Assembly (NCBI RefSeq): GCF_026340465.1
Contig: NZ_JAPEPC010000001.1
Span: 186,001-250,000 of the forward strand
Length of the DNA: 64,000 nucleotides
Reading direction: 5' to 3'
From: Streptomyces sp. NBC_01306
GTDB lineage: Bacteria; Actinomycetota; Actinomycetes; Streptomycetales; Streptomycetaceae
Part shown: one piece after another, positions 1 through 8,427 of the stretch
Layout: every line of letters starts with the position of its first letter
Position numbering within the stretch: position 1 is the stretch's first letter
Translations under genes and position numbers: made by a program
The notes under the pieces: model-generated
What the model was told of the DNA's origin: nothing
Database searches by the model: none
Seen by the model: the letters and a program-made list of their open reading frames with translations, nothing else

Positions 1-310
1 CTCCACTGACCACGTTGGTCCGCCTCGCCAAGCTCCGTTGGCGCATCGAGCACGACTACCGGGAGATGAAACAGGCCCTGGGCCTGACCCATTTCGAGGG
101 CCGCACCTTCAACGGCTGGCACCACCACGTCACACTCGTCTCCGTCGCCCACGCCTTCTGCACCCTGCAACGACTGGCCAGAGCCCCAAAAGACACGGCG
201 CCGGTCTGAGCCTCTACCAAGTCGTCCGCGAGCTGCAGATACTCCTCGCGGTCTGGGCCGGCGCCTGCCCCACCTGCCACCGCGACATACCCACGCTCGT
301 ACTGACCTGA
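1..310 (+). pseudogene. IS701-family transposase, C-terminal part, frameshifted
   Basis: The reading frame is open from the window edge and encodes the end of a DDE transposase of the IS701/IS4 kind. The segment WRIEHDYREMKQALGLTHFE contains the late catalytic Glu region (YREMK). The frame stops at 207-209, but the natural C-terminus (LSLYQVVRELQILLA ... CPTCHRD) continues in the next frame to 310. An indel therefore lies roughly between 180 and 205. The 5' part is outside the window. I infer an inactive insertion-sequence remnant. Confidence 0.8.
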
Positions 311-320
311 CCAAGCCCTA

Positions 321-500
321 CTAGGGCCTGTCGTCAAAGTGCCGTCGTTGCCCGAAGGGCGGCCGCGCGGCGTCTGGTGCGTGCGATCGCAAGGCGCCGG
401 AATGTTCTCGTAGCGGAGCTACTAGGGCATTTCGGCAACGCCGCGTGCGTGCGTGCCAGACGCCGCGCGGCAGGCGCGGCACTTTGACGACAGGCCCTAG
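321..500. mobile_element. MITE-like element with 22-bp perfect terminal inverted repeats
   Basis: Positions 321-342 (ctagggcctgtcgtcaaa...) are the exact reverse complement of 479-500. Because the outermost CTAG is self-complementary, it may be a 4-bp target duplication around 18-bp repeats starting GGCCTGTCGTC. The 180-bp interior is itself largely palindromic (ggcgtctggtgcgtgcg against cgtgccagacgcc) and has no coding capacity. It abuts the transposase remnant but its ends show no link to that family. CTAG-type duplications are known for IS5-family elements; that parentage is inferred. Confidence 0.75.
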
Positions 501-570
501 GCGGCGCCCGGCAGGGCAACTGGCCTGCCGGACACCGCATATCAGGATCGGAATACCGGCATCGGGGGGA

Positions 571-2088
571 TCAGCAGGCGCCGAGGTCCTGCCAGACGCC
601 CCAGTCACCCGTGGTTCCGGGTGTCTCGCCGGTGGTCCACCACTTGGCCTTCCAGGTGTGGCCGCCGTACGAGACGGTGTTGCCGCCGACGTAGACCGCC
701 GTCTTGTTCCACTGCGCCGCACTGCAGGCGGTGGCCCCGCCGGTGACGGTCAGTGTGTAGGTGGCCGCGTGGGTGGCGGACCCCGTCTTGCCGGTGACCG
801 ACAGGGAGTACGTGCCGGAGACGGCGGACGAGGTGGTGGAGACCGACAGGGTCGCGTTGCCTCCGGCGTCGACCGAGCCGGGGCTGACCGATGCCGTGAC
901 GCCGGCCGGGGCGCCGCTCACTGCCAGACCGACCGGCTGGGCCGAGCCGGCGGTGACCGCGGTGTGCACCGAGGAGGTGGTGGAGCTGCCGGCGGCGACG
1001 GTGGCCGAGGCCGGGGAGAGCGAGACCGAGAAGTCGTCGGCCGGGGGCGGTGTGGTGCTGCCGCTGGTGAACGGCGCGAAGGTGTGGGCGAACTGCCAGG
1101 TGCTCTGGTCGATACCGGAGCAGGAGTCCGAGCCGCCCTGGCCCGCGCAGCCGCCGTTGTCACGCTGAAGGGCCCAGATGGACAGGGTGTTGATGCCCTT
1201 GTCGACGGCCCAGTTGTAGACGGCTGTGGCGTTGGTGGTGGTGAAGGTCTCGGCGGCCCCGAAGTCGTCGATGCCCGGCATCTCGATGACGCCGATCCCA
1301 CCCCACAGCTGCGCGTCCGTCTTCGACGGGTACAGCTTCGCCAACTGGTCGTGCAGGCCCTGGGCCGCGGTCTGGGTGTCGTTGGCCATGTCGTGCGTGG
1401 CGTTGTCGTAGTAGTCGAACGTCATGATGTTCGTGACGTCGATCCTGGCGCCGTTGGACACCGCGTTCTTCAGTACGGCCAGACCGCTGGAGGCCAGACC
1501 GTGTGTGGTCGTGGGCAGCGTGTAGGAGAACTCGACGGTGCGCCCGTTGGCGGCTGCCCAGTCCTCCACCTGCTTGACGGCCTTGTTGCGCCGGTCGATA
1601 CCCGCGGTGTTGGTGAGGGAGTTGTCCTCGGTGTCCAGGTCGATCCGGGTGATGCCGTAGGTGGTGATGACCTTCTCGTAGGCGGCGGCGATCTGGCTGA
1701 CGTCGGTGCAGCTGTCGGCGATCTCGGTACCGGTGTTGTCGGCGGTGTAGCCGCCGAACGAGGCGATGACGTCACCGCCCTTGGCCTTGATGGTGCTGAT
1801 GTCGCTGCCGAAGCTGGCGGACGAGACGGGCGTACTGCTGTCGCCGTTCCAGTACGGCGTGCACGACCCCTTGCTCGCCGCCTGGAGGAACGCCATCGTC
1901 AGATAGGTGCTGCCGGACTGCTCGGCCAGGGCGGCCGGGCTGTCACCGGTCCAGGATTCGAAGTACGGGGCGTACACGTGCGCCGGAAGCGGCGTCGCCG
2001 CCTGAGCGGATCCACTGCCGACCGTGACGAGCCCGGCGGCGGCCGCGGCTGTGACGAAGGCGGTGAGAAGGGTGCGTATCGGTCTCAT
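571..2088 (-). CDS. Secreted GH18 chitinase with C-terminal CBM5/12
   Basis: Extracellular chitinase of 505 residues. The chosen ATG at 2088 follows an AGGAG site and begins a signal peptide (MRPIRTLLTAFVTAAAAAG, cleavage near AQA at about residue 30). The GH18 barrel spans about 33-325 and carries the catalytic D150-L-D152-T-E154, Glu being the proton donor in the family. A Ser/Thr-rich Ig-like linker domain (about 345-445) follows. The last 50 residues form a chitin-binding CBM5/12 (AKWWTTGETPG, GDWGVWQDLGAC). It lies directly downstream of a second chitinase on the same strand with a hairpin between. The barrel differs clearly from its neighbour, so this is not a recent duplicate, although the CBMs are nearly identical. 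Confidence 0.93.
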   Translation of the reverse strand: MRPIRTLLTAFVTAAAAAGLVTVGSGSAQAATPLPAHVYAPYFESWTGDSPAALAEQSGSTYLTMAFLQAASKGSCTPYWNGDSSTPVSSASFGSDISTIKAKGGDVIASFGGYTADNTGTEIADSCTDVSQIAAAYEKVITTYGITRIDLDTEDNSLTNTAGIDRRNKAVKQVEDWAAANGRTVEFSYTLPTTTHGLASSGLAVLKNAVSNGARIDVTNIMTFDYYDNATHDMANDTQTAAQGLHDQLAKLYPSKTDAQLWGGIGVIEMPGIDDFGAAETFTTTNATAVYNWAVDKGINTLSIWALQRDNGGCAGQGGSDSCSGIDQSTWQFAHTFAPFTSGSTTPPPADDFSVSLSPASATVAAGSSTTSSVHTAVTAGSAQPVGLAVSGAPAGVTASVSPGSVDAGGNATLSVSTTSSAVSGTYSLSVTGKTGSATHAATYTLTVTGGATACSAAQWNKTAVYVGGNTVSYGGHTWKAKWWTTGETPGTTGDWGVWQDLGAC

Positions 2089-2163
2089 AAGAGTCTCCTG
2101 AGAACACCGGTTGGAGGGATGGGAGGGAGCGGAAGCGCGGTGCGCGTCCACGGCTCCAGGGGG

Positions 2164-2225
2164 CCCGCGATGCCCGGCGGGCCCGAACAGGTGGGGGCTG
2201 GAAGGGCCCGGCCGGGCATCGCGGG
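2164..2225 (-). terminator. Long hairpin between the two chitinase genes
   Basis: cccgcgatgcccggc at 2164-2178 pairs perfectly with gccgggcatcgcggg at 2211-2225, and an inner gggccc/gggccc pair extends the stem. It lies just past the stop of the upstream chitinase (2239), so it fits a terminator or attenuator that lowers read-through into the downstream chitinase gene. Confidence 0.6.
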
Positions 2226-2238
2226 AGTTGCGGAGTGA

Positions 2239-3975
2239 TCAGCAGGCGCCCAGGTCCTGCCAGGCCCCCCAGTCGCCCGTGGTGCCCGGCTCCTCATTGG
2301 TGGTCCACCACTTGGCCTTCCAGTTGTGGCCCTTCCAGGAGATCTGCTTGCCACCGACGTAGACCTCGGAAGCGCTCCAGGACGGCGAGGTGCAGGTGCC
2401 GGACGGGGGCGGCGTGGTGGGAGGCGGCGTGGTAGGAGGCGGCGTGGTGGGAGGCGGCGTGGTCGGGGGCGTCGTCGGGGGCGACGAGCACTCGGACGCG
2501 GACCCGTTCGTCGCGGAAACGATCTTGTTGAAGAGGGTGGCTGCGGGGTCGAGGTCGAGCAGGGAGTACATCATCGAGCCGGCCAGGCCGTGGCAGTGCG
2601 CGTAGTCCGCCTTGGCCTGGATGCTCTGGTCGCCCAGACCGGTCCAGAACTCCGTACCGTTGTAGAAGTAGTTGGACTGTGAGGCCGCGTCGTAGAACGT
2701 GGTGGACGCGTTGGCGACGATGCCCGTCAGTTCCTTGTAGTACGCCGTCCCCGGGACCTGACTGATGCCGCGCGCCGGTGCCGGTCCGGTGGCCGGCTGG
2801 TACAGGCCGTGGTTGCTCCCCGCCGAAACGCCGGTCCAGCCCCGGTAGTACAGCGGATAGCCCATGGTGATCTTGTCGGCCGGGAATCCGCCGGGGATGC
2901 CGTAGGCCGGGTCACCCGTGGTCCACGCCTTGATGGCGTTGTCGGTGGAGTACTTCTCGGTTCCGGGCGGGATCGGCGTCGACGGGTCGTCGGGCGACAC
3001 GTACGTCGGGTCCTGGTGGTTGGTCGGGCCGGTCGCGTCCCAGGCGCCGTGCATGTCGTACGTCATGACGTTCGCGTAGTCGAGGTACTGGCCGAGCTTG
3101 TCGGTCTCAAGGTTCGCGATCTTGTCCTGGCCGGCCGGCAGCGCCGCGGTGAGCAGCATCTTCTTGCCGCCGTTGGCAGCGCCGTAGGCATCCAGCTCGG
3201 TGCGGAACTCGGCCATCAGCTTGGTGTAGTTCGCCTTGTCCGCAGTGCTGTAGTGGTTGCCCGTATGCCCGTTGGGCGAGCCGGGGTACTCCCAGTCGAT
3301 GTCGAAGCCGTCGAAGATGCCGGCCGCGGAGCCGTCGCCGCCGTAACCGCCCTGCACCGGCAGGTTGCCCTTGATGAACATGTCGATGCAGGAGCTGACG
3401 AGCTTCTTGCGGCTCGCGTCGGTCGCGGCCGCGTCGGAGAAGTACTTGGAGTACGTCCAGCCGCCGATCGACGCGACGATCTTCAGCTTGGGGTATTTCG
3501 CCTTCAGCTCTTTGAGCTGGTTGAAGTTGCCGACGATCGGCTGGTCCCACTTGTCCGCGACACCGTTCACGCTGATGTCGGCGCCGAAGGACTTCTGGTA
3601 GTCGGCGAAGGCATCGCCCGCGCCGTCCCCGGCGTTCGGGTCGCTCTCGTTCGTCGAGTCGGACGCCTTGGTCGCCTCGAAACAGGTGTGGCTGCTCGGG
3701 TCGATGTTCTCGAACGAGTAGTTGAGGATGTCGAGCTTGCCCGCGATCCCCTCGGTGTCGAGGTTCTTGGGGTAGAAGGCGTTGCCGTACACGCTCCACT
3801 GGTCGTAGTACGCGATCTTGACGCCCCCGCTGCTCGCGGCGGCAGCCACGGGCTTGGCGGCGGACGCGGCGTCCGCCTGGGCGCCGGAGACGCCGGCCGC
3901 GAGTGCGGTGAGCACTCCCGCGGCCAGCGCCGCGCTCATGGCGGCGGCCATGAGCGTTCTCTTCCTGGATTGCAC
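2239..3975 (-). CDS. Secreted GH18 chitinase with Pro/Thr linker and CBM5/12
   Basis: Extracellular endo-type chitinase of 578 residues. The GTG at 3975 is chosen because GGAGG lies 6 nt upstream. Longer starts would swallow the regulatory repeats at 4061-4145. A signal peptide with a basic start (SRKRTL) and Ala-rich core ends near AQA. The GH18 domain (about 50-480) has SIGGW and the catalytic motif D222-G-F-D-I-D-W-E229. A PTT/PPT repeat linker precedes a C-terminal CBM5/12 (AKWWTTNEEPGTTGDWGAWQDLGAC-like end). Its role is to release chitooligosaccharides for uptake. Regulation by N-acetylglucosamine signalling through DasR-like sites is inferred from the promoter. Confidence 0.95.
   Translation of the reverse strand: MQSRKRTLMAAAMSAALAAGVLTALAAGVSGAQADAASAAKPVAAAASSGGVKIAYYDQWSVYGNAFYPKNLDTEGIAGKLDILNYSFENIDPSSHTCFEATKASDSTNESDPNAGDGAGDAFADYQKSFGADISVNGVADKWDQPIVGNFNQLKELKAKYPKLKIVASIGGWTYSKYFSDAAATDASRKKLVSSCIDMFIKGNLPVQGGYGGDGSAAGIFDGFDIDWEYPGSPNGHTGNHYSTADKANYTKLMAEFRTELDAYGAANGGKKMLLTAALPAGQDKIANLETDKLGQYLDYANVMTYDMHGAWDATGPTNHQDPTYVSPDDPSTPIPPGTEKYSTDNAIKAWTTGDPAYGIPGGFPADKITMGYPLYYRGWTGVSAGSNHGLYQPATGPAPARGISQVPGTAYYKELTGIVANASTTFYDAASQSNYFYNGTEFWTGLGDQSIQAKADYAHCHGLAGSMMYSLLDLDPAATLFNKIVSATNGSASECSSPPTTPPTTPPPTTPPPTTPPPTTPPPSGTCTSPSWSASEVYVGGKQISWKGHNWKAKWWTTNEEPGTTGDWGAWQDLGAC
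2400..2486 (-). repeat. PPTT tandem repeat (chitinase linker)
   Basis: Repeated 15-nt units (ggcggcgtggtgggag and variants) encode PPTTPPPTTPPPTTP in the linker between catalytic and chitin-binding modules. Such linkers are common in secreted Streptomyces glycoside hydrolases and may vary in copy number between strains. Confidence 0.7.
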
Positions 3976-4060
3976 GGGGACCTCCAGATGGCGGATGTGC
4001 CACACCGGCTCGCGCAGCACGGTTGGTAAGGAGATATCCGCAGCTGAAGGGCGCGTCAAT

Positions 4061-4145
4061 AGTCTGGACCAAGTGAGGACTAGACCAATTCCCTCAAAGG
4101 CGACGTTGTCATGGGCCTGACGCTGGGGGATCCGGACTGGACCAA
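4061..4145 (-). promoter_or_regulatory. Three TTGGTCYAG direct repeats (chitinase/DasR-like operator)
   Basis: Read on the minus strand, TTGGTCCAGTCC (4145-4134), TTGGTCTAGTCC (4088-4077) and TTGGTCCAGACT (4072-4061) occur in that order upstream of the chitinase start. The two start-proximal copies are 16 bp apart. Paired 12-bp repeats of this type are a known feature of Streptomyces chitinase promoters and resemble DasR responsive elements (TGGTCTAGACCA). Binding by DasR or by a chitin-responsive two-component system is inferred. Confidence 0.8.
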
Positions 4146-4201
4146 ACACAAGGCAAAATCACTGATCGCGCCCGGACAAGCCCTTGGTGGCAGGGAGCGG
4201 C

Positions 4202-4235
4202 GGTGCCGCTCACCGGATCTCCGGTGAGCGGCACC
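4202..4235 (-). terminator. Perfect 16-bp hairpin terminator of the FAD oxidoreductase gene
   Basis: ggtgccgctcaccgga (4202-4217) and its exact reverse complement (4220-4235) are separated by 2 nt, just after the stop of the minus-strand gene ending at 4257. No U-tract is visible, as is usual in Streptomyces. It insulates the phosphonate operon from the chitinase promoter. Confidence 0.75.
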
Positions 4236-4256
4236 TGGTGGCCGGGTGGGCCGGTA

Positions 4257-5390
4257 TCAGCGGCCGACGATCTCCTCGGCCAGGCCGAACGACAGCGTCA
4301 TCCCGGCGCCGCCGACGCCGTTCACGACGGTAACGCCCGGTTCGGGCTCGGCCACCAGTTGCGTACGCCCGTCCCGCAGAGACGGGTAGTAGCCGCTCCA
4401 GCGCTCGGTGATGGCCGGGTTGGGCAACTGCGCGAAGGTGCCCAGATAGTCGACGACCGCCTCGTTGATCTCCTCGCTCTCGAAGGGGTGGAGGGTCTTG
4501 GCGTACGCATGGCTGTCGCCGATCGTCAGCCGACCGTCCGCGGTCTGGGAGAGCAGGACGTGGACGCCGTTCTCCCGGTGGAAGGGCAGTTCCTCGCCCA
4601 TCCGGGCCGCCAGCGCGGCCTTCGACACGCAGTCGTCGAAGGCCGCGTAGTGCAGGAGAGTCAGCCCGCCGCAGAGCATCGGGCCGAGCTGCCAGCCGGC
4701 CGGCTGGGCCCCGGTGCGCATCATCTGGAGCTTGCACCGCATCAGACCGCTCCGGGCGAAGACTTCGGGGTACAGCGTCGCGAAGTCGTTGCCGCTGCAC
4801 ACATAGACCCGGTCGGCGTGCCACTCGCCCTCGGTGGTGGAGACCGTCGGCAGCGAGATGCCGCGTACGGTCGTGCCGAACCGGATGTCGACGCCGTACT
4901 CGGTCACCAGGTGCCTGGCGACCGCCGGGATGGCGAGCCGCGGGTCGACGTTGAGTTCGGTCGGGCTCCACATCGCGGCGAGCAAGCCGTCGGTGCGCGC
5001 GGTGGCGCTGCGGTCACGGGTCTCGGCTGCGGTGATCATCCGGGCGCCGCGGTCCCGGGCCGGCGGCGTGATCGCGAGGAACTCTTCGAGTACCGCGACC
5101 TCGTCGGGGTGGTGTGCGAGGTGCAGTGATCCGGTCGGTGCGGCCCAGAGACCGGACTTGGCGGCTATCTCCAGCCAGATCTCGCGGGTCCGCAGGGCGC
5201 GTTCGTAGACCTCGCCGCGCTGCTGGCCGATCGACCAGATCATGCCGAAGTTGCGGATGGAGGCACCGACGGCGAAGTCGTCGCGCTCGAACAGGACGAC
5301 GCGGTCCCCCCGGCGGGCTGCGGCGAGCGCGTGGGCGAGGCCGACGATGCCTCCGCCGACGACAGCGGTGTCGGCACGGTTGACAGTCAT
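4257..5390 (-). CDS. FAD-dependent oxidoreductase, TIGR03364 phosphonate-associated type
   Basis: 377-residue member of the glycine-oxidase/DAO-like amine oxidoreductases. It has an N-terminal dinucleotide-binding motif VVGGGIVGL (residues 10-18), the substrate-loop stretch ASIRNFGMIWSIGQ, and a C-terminal FAD-contact GVGGAGMTLSFGLAEE. The ATG at 5390 follows GGAG. Relatives of this subfamily recur in phosphonate gene clusters, and some have been reported to oxidise N-methylated 2-aminoethylphosphonates towards phosphonoacetaldehyde. Here it lies downstream of phosphonoacetate hydrolase and an organophosphate carrier, so oxidation of an aminophosphonate is inferred. The exact substrate is not known. 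Last gene of the operon. Confidence 0.8.
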   Translation of the reverse strand: MTVNRADTAVVGGGIVGLAHALAAARRGDRVVLFERDDFAVGASIRNFGMIWSIGQQRGEVYERALRTREIWLEIAAKSGLWAAPTGSLHLAHHPDEVAVLEEFLAITPPARDRGARMITAAETRDRSATARTDGLLAAMWSPTELNVDPRLAIPAVARHLVTEYGVDIRFGTTVRGISLPTVSTTEGEWHADRVYVCSGNDFATLYPEVFARSGLMRCKLQMMRTGAQPAGWQLGPMLCGGLTLLHYAAFDDCVSKAALAARMGEELPFHRENGVHVLLSQTADGRLTIGDSHAYAKTLHPFESEEINEAVVDYLGTFAQLPNPAITERWSGYYPSLRDGRTQLVAEPEPGVTVVNGVGGAGMTLSFGLAEEIVGR

Positions 5391-5420
5391 GGGATCTCCT
5401 TCTCGATGGGTGCAGGAGGC

Positions 5421-6848
5421 TCAGGACGTGGGGCGCGGTACGCGGTTCCAGTGCGGGAGCATCAGCAGTCCGGCGAGGAGCGCGGCCCCCGCGAAGCCGG
5501 TGAACAGCACACCGCCGGAGAGGAATCCGGGGAGCAGGCCGCCGAGGATGGCACCCACCGAGCCGCAGCCGTTGACCAGCCCTGCGGCGGTTCCCGCGCC
5601 CTTGGCGCTGCCGAAGTCCACGGCGGCGACACAGGAGATCATCGCGTCGGCCGCGTACACGGCGAGTCCGATCACGGCGAGAACGGCGATCATCACGCCG
5701 ACGCTGCCGGCCGCGGTGAGCGGCATGAACAGGGCGAGGGCCGCGGTCAGTACGCCCAGGGCGAGGACGCATGCCGGCACCCGGCGGGACCGGAACAGCC
5801 GGTCGGAGACCCAGCCCACCAGGATCGGGGCGAGGACGCCGGTGACGCCGAACGCGATGGGGATGAGTGTGGCGCCGACCTTGTTGATCTCGGGCAGCCG
5901 GTGGCTGACGATGACCGGCCCCCAGAGCAGGATGGCGTAACGGGCGGGCTTGAGAAGGAAGTAGCAGAGGCCGAGGGTCAGCACCATGCGGTCGCGCAGG
6001 GTTTCACGGTAGAGCCCGACGGCCGAGCGGCGCGGCTCGCTGCCCGCTCCGGGCCCGGGGCTGAGGCTGGGTTCCGTGGGCTCTGCGGGGTTGGTGGGCT
6101 CTGCGATTTCTACGGGATCGGTGGGATCGGTGGGGTCGGTGGGGTCGGTGGGATCCGGGAGTCCCACGTCGCGGGGGGAGTTGCGCTGGAGGAGCACGAA
6201 CAGCAGGAGTACGACGGCGAGGGTGGCTGCGCCGGCGAGGAAGGCGGCCCGCCAGCTGTCGAGCACCGAGTAGGCGATCCACCCGAGGAACGGCGGGGCC
6301 ACGAGCCCGCCGAACGCGTAGTTGGTGCTCCACACACCGAGCACCCGCCCCCGCTCCCCCACAGCGAAGAAGTTCCCCATGTTCTTGCAGAGGGGCGCCC
6401 ACCCCGCCGACTGGGACAGCCCCTGGATCACCATGGCGCCGCCGAACACCAGGAGCGCGCTGTTGAGCCCCATCAGACAGGCCGCGGCGATGGCACCGGC
6501 CATCCCGCCGATCACCACCACGCGCGGCCCGAAACGGTCGGCCCACATGCCCCAGAGGAACTGCCCGGCCGCGTAGGCCGCGAGATAAACCGCGTCGATG
6601 ATGCCGAGGACATGCTCGGTGAGCACCGTGTTCACCGAGGGGTCGTCCAGGATGCCCAGCTTGGCCACGGAGAACGCCTGCCGGACGAAGTAGAAGCCGA
6701 CGTACGCGAGCCAGGTGATCGCGAAGATCTGCCGCCGCCAGCGGCGGGCGCGCGCGGAACGGAGCAGCGGTGAGACCTCGTCGAGCGCTTCACGTGTGGT
6801 GACGGGGGTGCCGGTCGGTGGTGGTTGCTGGAGTGGGGTGTCTGCCAT
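5421..6848 (-). CDS. MFS transporter, organophosphate/phosphonate (GlpT/UhpT-like)
   Basis: 475-residue inner-membrane carrier with about 12 hydrophobic segments. The N-terminal half resembles the OPA (GlpT/UhpC) family, including WLAYVGFYFVRQAFSVAK and QSAGWAPLCKNMGNFF. The long loop between halves carries a DPT repeat. It is placed between phosphonoacetate hydrolase and the FAD oxidoreductase, with 30 nt to the latter, so import of a phosphonate such as an aminoethylphosphonate derivative is inferred. Hexose phosphate or glycerol phosphate are alternative substrates from family membership alone. Confidence 0.8.
   Translation of the reverse strand: MADTPLQQPPPTGTPVTTREALDEVSPLLRSARARRWRRQIFAITWLAYVGFYFVRQAFSVAKLGILDDPSVNTVLTEHVLGIIDAVYLAAYAAGQFLWGMWADRFGPRVVVIGGMAGAIAAACLMGLNSALLVFGGAMVIQGLSQSAGWAPLCKNMGNFFAVGERGRVLGVWSTNYAFGGLVAPPFLGWIAYSVLDSWRAAFLAGAATLAVVLLLFVLLQRNSPRDVGLPDPTDPTDPTDPTDPVEIAEPTNPAEPTEPSLSPGPGAGSEPRRSAVGLYRETLRDRMVLTLGLCYFLLKPARYAILLWGPVIVSHRLPEINKVGATLIPIAFGVTGVLAPILVGWVSDRLFRSRRVPACVLALGVLTAALALFMPLTAAGSVGVMIAVLAVIGLAVYAADAMISCVAAVDFGSAKGAGTAAGLVNGCGSVGAILGGLLPGFLSGGVLFTGFAGAALLAGLLMLPHWNRVPRPTS
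6116..6163 (-). repeat. 9-nt tandem repeat encoding (DPT)n in the MFS central loop
   Basis: Four to five copies of ggggtcggt or ggatcggtg type units encode PDPTDPTDPTDPTDP, followed by degenerate EPTNPAEPTEP. The repeat is in frame and lies in the predicted cytoplasmic loop between transmembrane segments 6 and 7. Confidence 0.7.
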
Positions 6849-6914
6849 GGCGGTGTCCTGTCCTCGGCGCGGTGAGTGCGGGGTGAGGGATCGGAGTCGT
6901 ACCTGGACATGGCT

Positions 6915-6953
6915 CGGCCCCGGCGCGCGCCTCGACAGCGCACGCCGGGGCCG
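6915..6953 (-). terminator. GC-rich hairpin downstream of phnA
   Basis: cggccccggcg (6915-6925) pairs perfectly with cgccggggccg (6943-6953) across a 17-nt loop. It lies between phnA and the carrier gene, so it may attenuate read-through into the rest of the operon. Confidence 0.5.
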
Positions 6954-6974
6954 GGTCAGTGGTGGAAGCGTTCG

Positions 6975-7057
6975 TTTCAGGATCGAGCAGTTTCAGGATC
7001 GAGCAGCTTCGGAGATCGAGGAGTCTCAGGAGTCGAGGAGTTCCGGGAATCGCGGAG
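6975..7057. repeat. Two perfect plus three degenerate 16-17 bp direct repeats
   Basis: tttcaggatcgagcag occurs exactly at 6975-6990 and 6991-7006. It is followed by degenerate copies cttcggagatcgaggag, tctcaggagtcgaggag and ttccgggaatcgcggag. They fill the gap between phnA and the carrier gene. No function is recognised; regulatory or slippage origin are both possible. Confidence 0.65.
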
Positions 7058-7084
7058 ATTCATGGGCTGTCCTGTCCAGTCCGG

Positions 7085-8350
7085 TCAGGCGGTGAGCGGC
7101 CGGTCCGCCGCGAGTGCGGTGCCCACCCAGAAGGCGTCGAAGTTCCGGAGCCGGTGGCCCTCGGGGAGTGGCCCGGTCGGGGCGTTGACCAGGAACGGCA
7201 CGCGCTGCTCCGTCAGCCCGCCGTGCGAGCGCAGCGGCTCCTCGAAGCCGGAGATGTCGTGGCGGGCCGGGGTCGTGCCCAGCGCTGTGTTGCGTTCGGC
7301 AATGACGACGATGTCGCCGATCCGGTCCGGCGGCAGCTCGAAGCGCTCGCAGGCCTGTGCACGGGTGAGGACGGTGTCCACACCGTCCAGCGTGGTGAGC
7401 GCGGCGACCAGCGGCGCCACGTCGGTGGCGGCGGGCAGATGCACGGTCGCGTACGAGCCGAGCGCCCCGTGGTGCACGGTGTACGGGTCGGTGATGGGCA
7501 GCACGACCCGCGCCGTCCCCTCGCCGAGCCGTGCGTCGAGGACGTCCTGGAGGAACACCACCCGGGCGTCGCCCCCGGCGTCGCTCTTGGCGTTCATCCC
7601 GTGGTCGGCGGTGACGACCAGGACGGCGCCGAGTGCGTCGATCCGCTCGAAGTAGCCGTCGAGCATCGCGTAGAAGTCGTTGGCGACGGGCGAGCCCGGT
7701 GCGTGCTTGTGCTGGATGTAGTCGGTGAGCGAGAGGTACATGAGGTCCGGCCGCTCCTGCTCCAGGACGTCCGTGCCGGCTGCCATGACCAGTTCACTGA
7801 GCCCGGCGCTGTACACGGAGGGCAGCTCGGCGCCGACGCGCTCCAGCACCTTGCTGATGCCGTTCTCCTCCTCCGTGACCTGGTCGGCCTTCTCGGCGGA
7901 GAAGCACATGCCGTCGACCAGGTCGCGCCCCAGCAGCCTGCGCAGTTTGTCCTTGGCCGTGATGACGGCGACCTTCGCGCCGGCCGCCGAGAACGCGGCG
8001 AAGAGCGTGGGCACCCGCAGCAGTGCCGGGTCGTTCATCATGATCTCGGTACCGGACTCGGTGTCGTAGAAGTAGTTGCCGCAGATGCCGTGCACCGAGG
8101 GTGGTGTGCCGGTGGCGATGGACAGGTTGTTGGGGTTGGTGAAGGACGGCATGGTGCAGTCGGCGCGCAGATCGCTGCCGTCCTGCACCATGCGTTCCAG
8201 GAAGGGCATCCGGCCGTCCGCCACCGCCCGTTCATGGTAGGCGGGTTCACTGCCGTCGATGCAGACCACGACGACCGGCCGACGGGGCCGGCCGTAGCCA
8301 CGCCCGTTCACATCGAGCCCGTCGAGCCGTCCGGCAACAGGTTCCTTCAT
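7085..8350 (-). CDS. phnA: Phosphonoacetate hydrolase
   Basis: Hydrolyses the C-P bond of phosphonoacetate to acetate and phosphate; alkaline-phosphatase superfamily with two zinc ions. The 421-residue protein (ATG at 8350 behind GGGGTGGA; a GTG at 8362 is also possible) shows the metal motif VCIDGSEP near residue 30, the nucleophile loop SFTNPNN with Thr71, GTPPSVHGICGNYFYD, and VTADHGMN for the second metal site. It is first in a minus-strand operon with a carrier and an FAD oxidoreductase and divergent from a LysR gene, the usual partner arrangement. No PhnY dehydrogenase or PhnW transaminase is in the window. Confidence 0.92.
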   Translation of the reverse strand: MKEPVAGRLDGLDVNGRGYGRPRRPVVVVCIDGSEPAYHERAVADGRMPFLERMVQDGSDLRADCTMPSFTNPNNLSIATGTPPSVHGICGNYFYDTESGTEIMMNDPALLRVPTLFAAFSAAGAKVAVITAKDKLRRLLGRDLVDGMCFSAEKADQVTEEENGISKVLERVGAELPSVYSAGLSELVMAAGTDVLEQERPDLMYLSLTDYIQHKHAPGSPVANDFYAMLDGYFERIDALGAVLVVTADHGMNAKSDAGGDARVVFLQDVLDARLGEGTARVVLPITDPYTVHHGALGSYATVHLPAATDVAPLVAALTTLDGVDTVLTRAQACERFELPPDRIGDIVVIAERNTALGTTPARHDISGFEEPLRSHGGLTEQRVPFLVNAPTGPLPEGHRLRNFDAFWVGTALAADRPLTA

Positions 8351-8427
8351 GTACGGATCCACCCCTGAGGTCGAAGTCCGGAGCGGTGGCTGCCGCTCTC
8401 CTTTTCATGGGTAGCACCCGTCACCGG

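Noticed and set aside
445..2238. Long open frame antisense to the first chitinase
   Set aside because: High-GC third-position artefact; the minus strand encodes a complete GH18 protein with signal peptide and ribosome site.
3976..4149. N-terminal extension of the second chitinase to 4149
   Set aside because: It would place the promoter repeats inside the gene; the GTG at 3975 has GGAGG and starts the signal peptide.
6116..7057. CRISPR-like repeats
   Set aside because: The repeats are contiguous or in-frame codon repeats without spacers, and no cas genes are present.
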